DNA of 64,000 nt from Williamsia sp. 1135 (GTDB taxonomy: Bacteria; Actinomycetota; Actinomycetes; Mycobacteriales; Mycobacteriaceae). Position 1 is the first letter of the stretch; each line of letters begins with the position of its first letter. Positions 40,017 to 50,642 of this stretch are shown here, in pieces. The stretch is taken from NCBI RefSeq assembly GCF_002095395.1, contig NZ_MJEI01000107.1, positions 62,001 through 126,000 on the forward strand, given 5' to 3'. Below the pieces are notes generated by a model that saw only the letters and a program-made list of their open reading frames with translations, searched no databases and was not told the DNA's origin. Position numbers and translations under genes: made by a program.

Positions 40017-40696
40017 CGTTTGACCGCCAATCGCTTTGCGAGATAACCGAACACGAAGCCCTCGGTGAGGGTCAGCACCATGAAGCCCGCGGCGATGATG
40101 GCGAAGATCCAGATCACCTGGTCGGCGTGATTCTCGATCTGTTCCTTCATCAGCAGCGACGCCTCGGCGACACCGATCGCCGAGGCGATGGTGGTGTTCT
40201 TGGTCAAGGCGATCAACACGCTGCCCATCGGACCTATCACCGACCGGATCGCCTGCGGCAACACGATGAGAGCGAAGACCTTGCTGAACGGCAGGCCCAG
40301 GGATCTGGCCGCTTCGGCTTGCCCGAGGGGGACCGTGTTGAACCCGGACCGCAACGTCTCACACACGAATGTCGACGTGTAGAGCGTGAAGCCGAGCACC
40401 GCGAGCCAGAAGTTGTTGTTGTCGATGAAGTTCTCGTTCTCGGGAGCAAGCGCCAACCCGAGATTCTGATACAGGCCCACCGAGCAGAAGATGATGATCA
40501 GGGTCAGCGGGGTGTTGCGGACGATGTTGACGTACCAGGTGCCGAAGAACCGCATGACGGGTACGGGTGATACGCGCATTCCCGCCAGCACCGTGCCCCA
40601 GAGGAGCGATCCGACGGCGGAGAAGAACGTCAGTTTGATCGTGACCCAGTACGCCGGCCACAAGCCAGGGCCGATGTCTGTCCAGAGTTCGTTCAT
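40013..40696 (-). CDS. gluC: Glutamate ABC transporter permease GluC
   Basis: Second membrane subunit, 227 residues with about five helices. The EAA motif [20 protein letters not shown] is visible near the middle. [20 protein letters not shown] opens the permease domain. Four-base overlaps with gluB on one side and gluD on the other show tight translational coupling. It pairs with GluD to form the channel of the importer. Confidence 0.92.
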   Translation of the reverse strand: MNELWTDIGPGLWPAYWVTIKLTFFSAVGSLLWGTVLAGMRVSPVPVMRFFGTWYVNIVRNTPLTLIIIFCSVGLYQNLGLALAPENENFIDNNNFWLAVLGFTLYTSTFVCETLRSGFNTVPLGQAEAARSLGLPFSKVFALIVLPQAIRSVIGPMGSVLIALTKNTTIASAIGVAEASLLMKEQIENHADQVIWIFAIIAAGFMVLTLTEGFVFGYLAKRLAVKR

Positions 40697-41754
40697 GACA
40701 GTCCCTCCGGGCAGGGGGTCGACTTCGACGTGAGGAATTCGAGATTCCCCGGCTCAGGGGTGAAGGTGTATGTCGAATCAGGCCCCTCTGACCGCTCGAT
40801 CATGGAGTCGACCTGCGTGTTACCGATGTTGTCGCGCAACGCGGTCTCCCATGCGGACGGGCCGCCACCGGGCGGCGGCGTCATCATGTTGACGAGTGCC
40901 TTGTTGGCGGCCTCGACAGCCTCCGGATATTCCTTGGCCATACCGATGCCGTATCGCTCGGTCGAGAACGGTGTTCCGGCCTTCTTCAGCGATTTCTTAC
41001 CGCTCGACGTCACGCAGGCATCGTCGGGATAGGTCATGTCGACGAGCTTGAACTCGTCGGGGTAGAAGTCCGAGAAACCGGCAAGGATCGCCTCGTCGGT
41101 GGTCAGCGCATCGACCTTCCCGCGGCGCAATGCCTCGACGCACGACGAGTACGAGTCGTACTCCTGGAGCTGGATGTTCGGCAGCTGGTTCTTGACGTTC
41201 TGTGCAGACGTCGAGCCGGTGACCGAACACAGCTTCTTGCCGTTGTTCAGGTCGGTCAGCACCGCGATGCTGTCGTCGTCCTCGCGGACGAGAAGACCCT
41301 GATAGTTGATGAGGTACGGCCCCGCGAACGCCACCTTTTCCGATCGCGCCGCGTTGATGGAGTAGGTGGCCGCGATCATGTCGACCTCACCGTTGGCGAT
41401 CAGGGTTTCCCGCTGGGCCGACGGGGTTTCTCGCCACGTGATGTCTGGTTTGTCCCATCCGTTGGTCTCGGCGATGTTGTTGATCACGTACTCGGATACC
41501 GCAACGTCGAAGCCGGTGAAGTCCTTGTCGGGGTGACGGAGACCGAGACCGGGCTGATCGAACTTCGTGCCTGCGATCACCGAGCCCGCCTCGATGGACT
41601 CGAGCAGGTTTCGCGGGTTGGTGTTGCCGCAGGCGGCGAGCCCGCCCGCGATGAGTACGGCAGCGAGCGCGAGACCGAGAATCGAGGTCAGGCGTCGTGT
41701 CTTCTGTGAATTGACGGGCATGGGTGTGTTCGTGCGTTCTAGTCGGTTCATCAC
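40693..41754 (-). CDS. gluB: Glutamate-binding lipoprotein GluB
   Basis: Extracytoplasmic solute-binding protein, 353 residues. The basic N-terminus and hydrophobic stretch (LTSILGLALAAVLIAGGL) end in the lipobox LAAC with Cys42 as the lipid anchor. The type-3 binding-protein fold includes GTKFDQPGLGLR and VDMIAATYSINAARSEKVAF. The first ATG is used, but ATG at codon 12 would still leave a complete signal peptide. It lies five bases downstream of gluA and overlaps gluC by four. Confidence 0.93.
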   Translation of the reverse strand: MMNRLERTNTPMPVNSQKTRRLTSILGLALAAVLIAGGLAACGNTNPRNLLESIEAGSVIAGTKFDQPGLGLRHPDKDFTGFDVAVSEYVINNIAETNGWDKPDITWRETPSAQRETLIANGEVDMIAATYSINAARSEKVAFAGPYLINYQGLLVREDDDSIAVLTDLNNGKKLCSVTGSTSAQNVKNQLPNIQLQEYDSYSSCVEALRRGKVDALTTDEAILAGFSDFYPDEFKLVDMTYPDDACVTSSGKKSLKKAGTPFSTERYGIGMAKEYPEAVEAANKALVNMMTPPPGGGPSAWETALRDNIGNTQVDSMIERSEGPDSTYTFTPEPGNLEFLTSKSTPCPEGLS

Positions 41755-41759
41755 AGTCC

Positions 41760-42563
<804 letters not shown>

Positions 42564-42695
42564 GGATAACGACCTTATTGGGTCGACGACCGGGCCGTGA
42601 GCGCAACACCCGACATCCGGCGGAGCGCCACTCGTCCGGAAGACCGTCTAAAACGCAGGTCGCCGCGTCCATTTCGCCTGGTCGGGCCGGGCAAG

Positions 42696-42701
42696 TACCC
42701 T
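42696..42701 (+). promoter_or_regulatory. -10 box TACCCT of a leaderless miaB transcript
   Basis: TACCCT ends 7 nt before GTG 42709, with no ribosome binding site between. It lies in the gluA/miaB divergent gap. Confidence 0.5.
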
Positions 42702-42708
42702 GGATCGG

Positions 42709-44244
42709 GTGACAATCTCGTTGACAAGTCCGGTAGCCGACAGTCCGCTGACCATAGGGCGTTCTTACCAGGTCACCACCTATGGCTGTCAGATGAATGT
42801 CCACGATTCCGAGCGCATCTCGGGCCTGCTCGAAGAGGCGGGCTATGTGCGTGCCGAGGACGGTACCGAGCCCGACCTCGTGGTCTTCAACACATGTGCG
42901 GTGCGCGAGAACGCCGACAACAAGCTGTACGGAAACCTCTCGCATCTTGCTCCGGTCAAGGAACGGCGGCCCGGAATGCAGATCGCGGTCGGCGGCTGCC
43001 TGGCGCAGAAAGATCGCGCGACGGTGGTGAAGAAGGCTCCCTGGGTCGACGTCGTCTTCGGTACCCACAACCTCGGCTCGTTGCCGGTGCTGCTCGAACG
43101 GGCACGGCACAACGAGCAGGCGCAGGTCGAGATTCTCGACGCACTGGAGGCGTTTCCCTCGACGCTGCCCGCCAAACGCGAGTCGGCGTATTCGGGGTGG
43201 GTGTCCATCTCGGTCGGTTGCAACAACACCTGCACGTTCTGCATCGTCCCCGCCCTGCGCGGCAAGGAGGTCGACCGTCGTCCCGGCGATGTGCTGGCCG
43301 AGGTGCAAGCCCTGGTGAATGAGGGTGTCGGGGAGGTCACGCTGCTCGGACAGAACGTCAACGCGTACGGCATGTCCTTCTCAGACCCCGACCTCGGCCG
43401 CGATCGAGGTGCCTTCGCAGCCCTGCTGCGGGCGTGTGGAGAGATCGAGGGGCTCGAGCGCGTGAGGTTCACGTCCCCTCATCCGGCTGAGTTCACCGAT
43501 GACGTGATCGAGGCGATGGCGCAGACACCGAATGTCTGTCCGCAATTGCACATGCCGTTGCAGTCGGGTTCAGACCGGGTCCTCAAGGCCATGCGCCGCA
43601 GTTATCGCAGCACGAAGTTCCTCGGGATCATCGATCGCGTCCGCGCCGCAATGCCGCATGCGTCCATCACGACCGACATCATCGTGGGGTTCCCCGGCGA
43701 GACCGAAGCAGATTTCCAGGACACTCTCGACGTTGTCGCCAAGGCCAGATTCACCAGCGCCTACACCTTTCAGTATTCGCCGCGGCCAGGTACGCCGGCA
43801 GCGGAGATGGCCGACCAGGTTCCCAAAGCTGTTGTGTCCGAGCGATACATGCGTTTGACGGAGCTCCAGGACCGGATTTGCCTCGAAGAGAACCAGAACC
43901 TGATCGGTACGCTGGTCGAGGTTCTCGTGACGGCCGACGGTCGCAAGGACCAGGGCCGGATGACCGGCCGTGCCCGCGATGGTCGACTCGTGCATTTCGC
44001 AACTGCTGGTGAGGGCATCCGGCCGGGCGACCTCGTGAACGCGGTGGTCACCGGTGCCGCGCCGCACTACCTGCTGGCCGATGACGGGATCACCGCGCAC
44101 CGGCGCACTCGGGCCGGGGATGCGCATGCCGCAGGCACCACACCGCAGACTCCACCGATCGGTGTGGGTCTGGGACTGCCGACAATCGGAAAACCGACGA
44201 GCGCACCGGTCGAATCCGCATGCGACTCAGGATGTGAGATGTGA
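42709..44244 (+). CDS. miaB: tRNA-2-methylthio-N6-isopentenyladenosine synthase MiaB
   Basis: Radical-SAM methylthiotransferase acting on the i6A37 made by MiaA. The first iron-sulfur cluster uses Cys27, Cys63 and Cys97. The radical-SAM cluster uses Cys171, Cys175 and Cys178 (CNNTCTFC). A TRAM domain follows ([20 protein letters not shown]). The protein has 511 residues; the last 45 or so are a Pro/Gly/Thr-rich tail not needed for the fold. GTG start, apparently leaderless. Its target-making partner MiaA is encoded 2.9 kb downstream. Confidence 0.97.
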   Translation: MTISLTSPVADSPLTIGRSYQVTTYGCQMNVHDSERISGLLEEAGYVRAEDGTEPDLVVFNTCAVRENADNKLYGNLSHLAPVKERRPGMQIAVGGCLAQKDRATVVKKAPWVDVVFGTHNLGSLPVLLERARHNEQAQVEILDALEAFPSTLPAKRESAYSGWVSISVGCNNTCTFCIVPALRGKEVDRRPGDVLAEVQALVNEGVGEVTLLGQNVNAYGMSFSDPDLGRDRGAFAALLRACGEIEGLERVRFTSPHPAEFTDDVIEAMAQTPNVCPQLHMPLQSGSDRVLKAMRRSYRSTKFLGIIDRVRAAMPHASITTDIIVGFPGETEADFQDTLDVVAKARFTSAYTFQYSPRPGTPAAEMADQVPKAVVSERYMRLTELQDRICLEENQNLIGTLVEVLVTADGRKDQGRMTGRARDGRLVHFATAGEGIRPGDLVNAVVTGAAPHYLLADDGITAHRRTRAGDAHAAGTTPQTPPIGVGLGLPTIGKPTSAPVESACDSGCEM

Positions 44245-44864
44245 TGGCCGAACCAGATAGCGGACAGTTTCCAGCTTTTGAGGACTTCAAGGGTGATCTT
44301 CGCAAGGCCGAACGAAAAGTGGCCGGCGAGATCGATCCGGGTGCCCGTGCAGTCGTTGTCGCCGTGGCGGTGCTCGCGGTGCTGCTCTCGTTCGTACTGC
44401 CCCACACCGGTTCGGTCACAGGCATCGATGTCCTGACGTTCAACTCGGAAGCCGCCGCCGAAAACGTCACCATCACCTCCCGAATCTTCGTCTGGCTGCA
44501 GTTGGTGTTCGGTGTCGGGTTCTCTGCCCTGGCCCTGATCACCCGCCGTTGGTTCTTCGCCTGGGTTGCCCTGTGCGGCAGCGCGGTGTCCTGCGTCGCC
44601 GGGATGCTCGCCTGGTGGTCGCGCAACACACCCGGGGTCTCGGGTTATGCACCGCCGAGCGGCGTCGGCGTCGGACTCGTGGTCGGCTGGATCGCAATGT
44701 TCGTGATCGTTTTCCACTGGTCGCGAGTCGTGTGGACCCGCACCAGCTATCAACTCACCCTCGAGGCCCAACGCCGCGAGGAGGCTGCTGCCGAGGAACA
44801 ACGAGCTCTCGCCCTGCAGCGACGACGCACGCCACGGCCTGCCGATCCCGATACCGAGAGCTGA
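44244..44864 (+). CDS. Conserved membrane protein (Rv2732c-like)
   Basis: A 206-residue protein of unknown function. Four hydrophobic helices fall between about residues 38 and 165 (AVVVAVAVLAVLLSFVLP, IFVWLQLVFGVGFSALALI, FFAWVALCGSAVSCVAGML, VGLVVGWIAMFVIVF). A charged, probably coiled C-terminus is rich in Glu, Arg and Ala. Its start overlaps the miaB stop (GTGATG; GTG 44241 is an alternative). A homologue holds the same position in M. tuberculosis. Confidence 0.75.
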   Translation: MAEPDSGQFPAFEDFKGDLRKAERKVAGEIDPGARAVVVAVAVLAVLLSFVLPHTGSVTGIDVLTFNSEAAAENVTITSRIFVWLQLVFGVGFSALALITRRWFFAWVALCGSAVSCVAGMLAWWSRNTPGVSGYAPPSGVGVGLVVGWIAMFVIVFHWSRVVWTRTSYQLTLEAQRREEAAAEEQRALALQRRRTPRPADPDTES

Positions 44865-44873
44865 GAGATCTGC

Positions 44874-46238
44874 TCAGTCGCTGATCGCGCCCTCGGCCGC
44901 ACGAGCCCACTCACGCCACTGCTCGGCCTGCTCGCGTAGTTTGCGCGCGTCCTTGGCCTTGCCGTTCGCCTCGGCCTTGGCGGCCTGATCTTCGAGCTGG
45001 GAGACCCGGTCGGCGAACTGCTGCGCGCGTGCCTTGACCTCGGGATCGGTGCGCTGCCACTGTGCTGACTCGGCATCGCGGATCCGCTTCTCGACCGCCT
45101 TGATGCGAGCCTCCAATGAGTGCATCTGTTCGCGGGGGACCTTGCCGATCTCGTCCCACTGATCGCGGATCAACCGGAACTCGCGACGTGCGGCGTCCAG
45201 ATCGGCCGCGGGATCGATCGACTTCTCGGCCCGGGTCAACAACTCGGCCTTCGCCTTGGCGTTTGTCTCGAACTCGGCGTCCCGCTCAGAGGATGCGGCG
45301 TTCCGGGCTCCGAAGAAGACGTCCTGGGCCGCCTTGAAACGGGCCCACAGTGCGTCGTCCTGGTCGCGGGGGGCGCGGCCGGCAGCCTTCCACTGGGTGA
45401 GGAGGTCACGGAACTTGGCTGCGGTGTCGGCCCATTCGGTTGACGCCGACAGCGCCTCGGCCTCGGCGATGAGCTCTTCCTTGCGCGAACGTGCCCCCGC
45501 GCGTTCGCGATCCATCTCGGCGAAGTGCGCGCCGCGCCTGCGGTTGAAGGTGTCCCGCGCTTTCGAGTATCGCTTCCAGAGCTGATCGTCGGTCTTGCGG
45601 TCGACGCCCTTGATGGTCTTCCACTCTTCGAGGATCACCCGCATGCGGTCGCCCGCGACCTTCCACTGGGTCGACTCCGAGCCGATCTCCTCGGCCTCGG
45701 CGGCCAGCTCCTCTTTCCTCGCGATGGCTGCGGTGCGTGCCTCGTCGCGATCGTGTTTGACCTTCTCGGCCGCGCCGTCGGCGCCGTCGATGATCGTCTG
45801 CAGGCGTGCTGCGACCGCGTCCACGTTGCCGATCACGGCGGCGGTCGGGAGAGACTCCACCAACGCGGCCGCTGCGATCTTCGTCTTGCGCGGGTCTCCG
45901 GTGCCGGCCTCGAGTCGTTCCTCGAGCAGTTCCACCTCGACGACGAGATCGTCGAACCGGCGGCCGAAGTGAGCGAGGCCCTCGGCGGCGGTACCTGCCT
46001 GCCAGGACGCGATCTGGTGTTCGCCTTCGGAGTTCTTGAGCCACACCGCGCCGTCGTCGTCGATTCGGCCGAACTCGGACGGGTCGGAGGCGGGCCTGAC
46101 GACGTCTGCGGGGGCATGCACCTTGGGCGGAGCGTGCTGGCCCGGACGTGGTCCGGGTCGGGGGCCGGGCCGTGGTCCCGGCCTGGGGCCGGGTACCGGG
46201 GTGGCGTCTGCGGCAGGTTCAGGGGTGTGCTCGGTCAT
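44874..46238 (-). CDS. DUF349 domain protein
   Basis: A 454-residue, almost wholly alpha-helical protein with three to four DUF349 repeats. Each repeat carries a W-K-x-A-G or W-K-x-I-K element, such as [41 protein letters not shown] and [20 protein letters not shown]. The N-terminus has a Pro-Gly-Pro-Arg run of four repeats ([12 protein letters not shown], about residues 17-33), likely disordered. ATG 46238 follows AAGGAAG. DUF349 proteins are linked to DNA repair in some actinobacteria, but no mechanism is settled. It is convergent with the membrane protein gene. Confidence 0.85.
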   Translation of the reverse strand: MTEHTPEPAADATPVPGPRPGPRPGPRPGPRPGQHAPPKVHAPADVVRPASDPSEFGRIDDDGAVWLKNSEGEHQIASWQAGTAAEGLAHFGRRFDDLVVEVELLEERLEAGTGDPRKTKIAAAALVESLPTAAVIGNVDAVAARLQTIIDGADGAAEKVKHDRDEARTAAIARKEELAAEAEEIGSESTQWKVAGDRMRVILEEWKTIKGVDRKTDDQLWKRYSKARDTFNRRRGAHFAEMDRERAGARSRKEELIAEAEALSASTEWADTAAKFRDLLTQWKAAGRAPRDQDDALWARFKAAQDVFFGARNAASSERDAEFETNAKAKAELLTRAEKSIDPAADLDAARREFRLIRDQWDEIGKVPREQMHSLEARIKAVEKRIRDAESAQWQRTDPEVKARAQQFADRVSQLEDQAAKAEANGKAKDARKLREQAEQWREWARAAEGAISD

Positions 46239-46419
46239 GTTCTTCCTTGTCCTGCCGCGCGACACGGCTGCCAGTTGCGTTCGTCTGCCGGCGCTGACGC
46301 CGGTGTGGCGCCCATCGCCTCTCTCATTGAAGCAGGTCACGGCCGTAGGCGTGGACACTCATCGACAATGAGGTGGCTCGGATCGTGCGGCGCGGTATCG
46401 GAGCGGAGAGTCGGCTACC

Positions 46420-47160
46420 GTGGCGCAAGTGTTGGTCGCCGCTGCATTCGTCCCCGCCGCACCGGTTTTGGTGCCCGAGCTGTCCGGTCCCGGCGTTCCG
46501 GAGATCGTTCCCATTCGTGATGCTGCACATGCGGTTTGTGATCAATTGGCCGAGCGGGCGCGTCGCTGGGTGGTCGTCGGTATCGGCGATCCGGCCGTGC
46601 CGGTCGCGGCGCGCGGCACCTTCGTGGGTTTCGGCGCCGATCTCGAGGTCGAGATCGATCCGCGCACGCCCGGCGACCCCGACGCGTTGATGCCGACCTC
46701 GGTCCTGCTGGCCGGCTGGCTGGCCGGTGCGGTCGAACCGCGGCCACAATTGGCGGTGACCCTGGTCGATGCCGAGACGTCGGCCGCCGACAGCGCCGAG
46801 CTCGGTCGGGTGCTGGGACACGCGTTGGCGGCAACGGATGAACCGATCGGGCTGCTGGTGGTCGCCGACGGTGCGAACACTCTGGGGGCGAAAGCTCCGG
46901 GAGGCGAGCAGGCGGAAGCGGCAGCGTTGCAGACGGTGATCGACGCCGCATTGGGTTCTGCTGATCTCCACGCGCTCGGGGCCCTCGCCGAAGAAAAGTG
47001 TGCGCAGCTCGGGGTCTCCGGTCGCGCGGTCTGGCAGCTGGTGGTCGGCGCGCTCGCAGGTGCCGGCGTGGACGGTGCCGCGGTGGACGGCAGCTTGCTC
47101 AGCGCCGCTGCGCCGTTCGGCGTGGGCTATGTGGTCGCCCGTTGGGACGTGCGGTGGTGA
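46420..47160 (+). CDS. Ala-rich protein, class III extradiol dioxygenase-like fold (Rv2728c-like)
   Basis: A 246-residue Ala/Val-rich protein. It opens with [18 protein letters not shown] and has [19 protein letters not shown] and [13 protein letters not shown], a layout seen in the LigB/class III extradiol superfamily. The metal-binding residues are not clearly present, so enzymatic activity is doubtful. A relative sits before miaA in mycobacteria. The stop overlaps the GTG of miaA, so translation is coupled. The GTG start has no clear ribosome binding site. Confidence 0.65.
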   Translation: MAQVLVAAAFVPAAPVLVPELSGPGVPEIVPIRDAAHAVCDQLAERARRWVVVGIGDPAVPVAARGTFVGFGADLEVEIDPRTPGDPDALMPTSVLLAGWLAGAVEPRPQLAVTLVDAETSAADSAELGRVLGHALAATDEPIGLLVVADGANTLGAKAPGGEQAEAAALQTVIDAALGSADLHALGALAEEKCAQLGVSGRAVWQLVVGALAGAGVDGAAVDGSLLSAAAPFGVGYVVARWDVRW

Positions 47161-48065
47161 CGCCGATCGCTGTCATCGGACCCACGGCCAGTGGTAAGTC
47201 GGACCTGGCGCTCGAGCTGGCGAGCGCTCTCGGCGGCGAGATCGTGAACGTGGACGCGATGCAGCAGTACCGCGGTATGGACATCGGGACGGCCAAGATG
47301 CCGGTCGCCGAGCGGCGTGGGGTCCGACACCACCAGATAGACGTGCTCGGGGTGACCGAGACGGCGACCGTTGCCCGCTATCAGCAGGCGGCGCGCGCCG
47401 ATGTCGAGAGCATCCTCGCCGCCGGTCGGACGCCGGTGATCGTCGGCGGATCGATGATGTACATCCAGGCGTTGCTCGACGACTGGCACTTCCCGGCGAC
47501 GGATCCCGAGATCAGGGCCCGCTACGAGGAGCAACTCGCGCAGCTCGGTCCCGCAGCGTTGCACGGACGCCTCGCCGAGGTGGACCGCGAGGCCGCGCAG
47601 CACATCCTCGACACCGATGGCCGCAGGATCGTCCGAGCGCTCGAGGTGGTCGAGATCACGGGTAGGCCCTTCGCTGCTTCAGCTCCGGTGATCGGCGAAC
47701 CTCGTTGGGACACAACAATCATCGCGCTCGACCGGGACACGGCCGATCTCGACGAGCGGATTGCACGCAGGACATCGGCCATGTTTTCCGGAGGTCTGGT
47801 GGACGAGGTCCGGGCCTTGCTCGACGTCGGGTTGCGCGAAGGGGTGACCGCTGCCCGGGCGATCGGGTACGCGCAGACGATCGCAGCACTCGACGGGGAG
47901 TACGACCTCGCACGAGCGGAAGAACTGACGTTCATCGGAACCCGCAGGTACGTCCGCAGGCAGCGCTCGTGGTTTCGTCGGGACCCGAGGGTGCGGTGGC
48001 TCGACGCGTCGGCTCCCGACGTGGTCGGTCAGGCATTGCTGGCTGCGGGTCGTGGCGGCGGGTAG
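47157..48065 (+). CDS. miaA: tRNA dimethylallyltransferase MiaA
   Basis: Adds the isopentenyl group to A37 of tRNAs that read UNN codons, the step before MiaB. The 302 residues include the P-loop [25 protein letters not shown] for the dimethylallyl site, [12 protein letters not shown] and the C-terminal [18 protein letters not shown] that grips tRNA. GTG 47157 overlaps the preceding stop (GTGA). A GTG one codon earlier is possible. dapF follows after 29 bases. Confidence 0.96.
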   Translation: MTPIAVIGPTASGKSDLALELASALGGEIVNVDAMQQYRGMDIGTAKMPVAERRGVRHHQIDVLGVTETATVARYQQAARADVESILAAGRTPVIVGGSMMYIQALLDDWHFPATDPEIRARYEEQLAQLGPAALHGRLAEVDREAAQHILDTDGRRIVRALEVVEITGRPFAASAPVIGEPRWDTTIIALDRDTADLDERIARRTSAMFSGGLVDEVRALLDVGLREGVTAARAIGYAQTIAALDGEYDLARAEELTFIGTRRYVRRQRSWFRRDPRVRWLDASAPDVVGQALLAAGRGGG

Positions 48066-48081
48066 TGGCCGGTAGAGCGCG

Positions 48082-48087
48082 TATTGT
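48082..48087 (+). promoter_or_regulatory. -10 box TATTGT of a leaderless dapF transcript
   Basis: TATTGT ends 7 nt before ATG 48095, just after the miaA stop. dapF may therefore be transcribed independently of miaA. Confidence 0.45.
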
Positions 48088-48094
48088 GGGTGAG

Positions 48095-49015
48095 ATGTCG
48101 GAGACGGAGACGGAGCGCAGCGGAGCGGCGGCGCATGTCGATTTCGTGAAGGGCCATGGCACGCAGAACGACTTCGTGCTGCTGCCCGATCCCGGTGTGG
48201 CGCTGGACCTGACCCCGGAGTTCGTTTCCGCGCTGTGTGATCGGCATCGCGGGATCGGTGCCGATGGAGTGTTGCGGGTCGCCACCGCAGGAGCGCTTCG
48301 CGACGCCGGTGTGCTCGAGGCGGTGCCGGACGGCATCTCCGACAACGACTGGTTCATGGACTACCGCAACGGGGACGGTTCGATCGCGGAGATGTGCGGC
48401 AACGGGGTTCGGGTGTTCGCCCACTACCTCGCGGCCCACGACCTGGTCGCCGGCAGCGCTTTCGTCGTCGGATCACGTGCCGGTGCGCGCCCGGTGGTGG
48501 TGCACGAGCGCAACGGAACACACGCGGAGGTCAGTGTGTCGATGGGCAAGGTCGTGTTCGGTTCGGACAGCAAGGCGACCATCGGCGGCCGCACCGTTGC
48601 AGGGGTCGCGGTCGACGTGGGCAATCCGCATCTGGCCTGCGTTGTCGAAGGTCTGAGCGCGGCGGACCTCGATGACGTCGATCTCACCGCGCCGATCACT
48701 TTCGACAGCGGAGTCTTTCCGGCCGGCGTCAACATCGAGCTGATCACGCCGCCGGTGCCGTCGACGGTCGAGGGTGTCACCGCCGAGGTACTCATGCGAG
48801 TGCACGAGCGCGGGGTCGGCGAGACGCGCAGTTGTGGCACGGGAACTGTCGCCGCCGCTGCGGCCGCGTTGCGCTCGCTCGGCCGCACCACGGGGACCAT
48901 CATCGTCGACGTCCCCGGCGGGCGGATCACGGTGACGGTCGGGGATGACGACAGCGAATTACGTGGCCCGTCCATTCTGGTCGGCGCGGGCATGCTCAAC
49001 GAAGGATGGCTTTAA
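48095..49015 (+). CDS. dapF: Diaminopimelate epimerase
   Basis: Converts LL- to meso-diaminopimelate for peptidoglycan and lysine. The two catalytic cysteines are Cys101 ([10 protein letters not shown]) and Cys247 (TRSCGTGT). The 306 residues are somewhat long because of a 13-residue acidic N-terminus and an insertion near residues 70-85 ([13 protein letters not shown]), as in other mycolate actinobacteria. [11 protein letters not shown] replaces the usual GxGNDF pattern; Thr-Gln precede Asn-Asp-Phe. ATG 48095 is used because the frame upstream lies inside miaA. Confidence 0.95.
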   Translation: MSETETERSGAAAHVDFVKGHGTQNDFVLLPDPGVALDLTPEFVSALCDRHRGIGADGVLRVATAGALRDAGVLEAVPDGISDNDWFMDYRNGDGSIAEMCGNGVRVFAHYLAAHDLVAGSAFVVGSRAGARPVVVHERNGTHAEVSVSMGKVVFGSDSKATIGGRTVAGVAVDVGNPHLACVVEGLSAADLDDVDLTAPITFDSGVFPAGVNIELITPPVPSTVEGVTAEVLMRVHERGVGETRSCGTGTVAAAAAALRSLGRTTGTIIVDVPGGRITVTVGDDDSELRGPSILVGAGMLNEGWL

Positions 49016-49060
49016 AACCGGTATGCAGCGAGTACACCGCAATGTCACGATGGTCATCTC

Positions 49061-50536
49061 ATGACCGAAGACACCAACCCGCAGAGCGGGACCCCAGACA
49101 TCACTGATGAGCCGCCTGCCGAACGTACGCAGCACATCCCCACGACCGGTGAACTGCAACTCGACGAACGAAGTTCGCTGCAGCGTGTCGGTGGGCTGTC
49201 GACGGAGCTGACCGATGTCACAGAGGTCGAGTATCGGCAGCTGCGGCTCGAGCGTGTCGTGTTGGTCGGGGTCTGGACCCAGGGCAGCACGACGGCCCAA
49301 GCCGACTCGAGCATGGCGGAGCTCGCCGCGTTGGCGGAGACCGCGGGTTCGGAGGTGCTCGAGGGACTCATCCAGCGTCGCGACAAGCCCGACCCCGCAA
49401 CGTATATCGGCTCGGGCAAGGCGCATGAACTCCGCGAGATCGTCTTGGCCACGGGGGCCGATACCGTGATCTGCGACGGCGAGCTCACCCCGGCGCAGCT
49501 CACTGCGCTGGAGAAGGTCGTGAAGGTCAAGGTGATCGACCGCACAGCCCTGATCCTGGACATCTTCGCCCAGCACGCCACGTCGCGTGAGGGCAAGGCG
49601 CAGGTGGCCCTGGCGCAGATGGAGTACATGTTGCCCCGACTGCGCGGCTGGGGTGAATCGATGTCGCGGCAGGCCGGCGGTCGGGCGGGCAGCAACGGTG
49701 GTGTGGGCCTGCGCGGACCCGGTGAGACGAAGATCGAGACCGACCGCCGCCGGATCCGCGAACGCACCGCCAAACTGCGGCGCGAGATCCGGGAGATGAA
49801 GACATCTCGAAACACCAAGCGCAGCAAGCGTAAGCAGGCGGTCGCCCAGTCGGTGACCATTGTCGGTTACACCAACGCGGGCAAGTCCAGCCTCATCAAC
49901 AGGATGACCGGCTCAGGTGTCCTGGTCCACAACGCCCTGTTCGCGACCCTGGATCCGACGACACGACGCATGACCCTGGAGGACGGTAGAGAACTCGTCA
50001 TCACCGACACCGTCGGCTTCGTCCGGCACCTGCCGACCCAGCTCGTGGAGGCCTTCCGGTCCACCCTGGAGGAGGTTGCCGACGCGGATCTTCTGTTGCA
50101 CATCGTCGATGGGTCCGACCCGATTCCGACCGACCAGATCTCCGCTGTGCGAACCGTGATCGAGCAAGTGATCTCTGAGGAGAAGGCGGCGGCCCCGCCT
50201 GAGATCCTGGTGATCAACAAGATCGATGTGGCCGACCCGTTGGTGCTGGCGCAACTGCGCGGTCTGTTCCCCGACGCGGTGTTCATCTCGACGGTGACGG
50301 GGGAGGGCATCGACGAGTTGTTCACCGGGATTCGTGAGGCCATCGCCCGCCATGATGTCCACGTCAGCGTGCGAGTGCCGTACTCCCGTGGCGATCTCGT
50401 GTCGCGGATCCACGCCGAAGGCGATGTGCTGACCGAGCAGCACGGTGCAGACGGCACCGCCATCACTGCGACCGTTCCCTCCGGTCTGGCGCGCCAGTTG
50501 GCGATCCTGGCAGTGCCGGAGGTGGCCGAGCAGTGA
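49061..50536 (+). CDS. hflX: GTPase HflX
   Basis: Ribosome-associated GTPase that splits or rescues stalled ribosomes, and in mycobacteria is tied to macrolide tolerance. The 491 residues have the HflX N-domain (DPATYIGSGKAHELREIV), a Gly-rich linker (GGRAGSNGGVGLRGPGETKI) and the G domain: G1 GYTNAGKSS, G3 DTVGFVRHLP, G4 NKID. ATG 49061 is preceded by only a weak purine stretch. The N-terminal 40 residues are acidic and probably disordered. The miaA-dapF-hflX order is that of mycobacteria. Confidence 0.96.
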   Translation: MTEDTNPQSGTPDITDEPPAERTQHIPTTGELQLDERSSLQRVGGLSTELTDVTEVEYRQLRLERVVLVGVWTQGSTTAQADSSMAELAALAETAGSEVLEGLIQRRDKPDPATYIGSGKAHELREIVLATGADTVICDGELTPAQLTALEKVVKVKVIDRTALILDIFAQHATSREGKAQVALAQMEYMLPRLRGWGESMSRQAGGRAGSNGGVGLRGPGETKIETDRRRIRERTAKLRREIREMKTSRNTKRSKRKQAVAQSVTIVGYTNAGKSSLINRMTGSGVLVHNALFATLDPTTRRMTLEDGRELVITDTVGFVRHLPTQLVEAFRSTLEEVADADLLLHIVDGSDPIPTDQISAVRTVIEQVISEEKAAAPPEILVINKIDVADPLVLAQLRGLFPDAVFISTVTGEGIDELFTGIREAIARHDVHVSVRVPYSRGDLVSRIHAEGDVLTEQHGADGTAITATVPSGLARQLAILAVPEVAEQ

Positions 50537-50642
50537 TCGCGGCCTGTGTTTTGGGCAAGATGTAGAATCCAGTTACAGTTAATGGGAACCGAGGCGTCGC
50601 CCCCTTCGCCTGCCTAATCCCCTTAGTAATGGAGATCTGCTG

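Noticed and set aside
46138-46200. CRISPR-like or minisatellite array
   Set aside because: The short GC-rich repeat is the coding sequence of a Gly-Pro-Arg tract with no spacers.
45525-46520. A 331-codon + strand frame opposite the DUF349 gene
   Set aside because: Begins in the middle of the DUF349 gene and ends within the next gene; no family resemblance.
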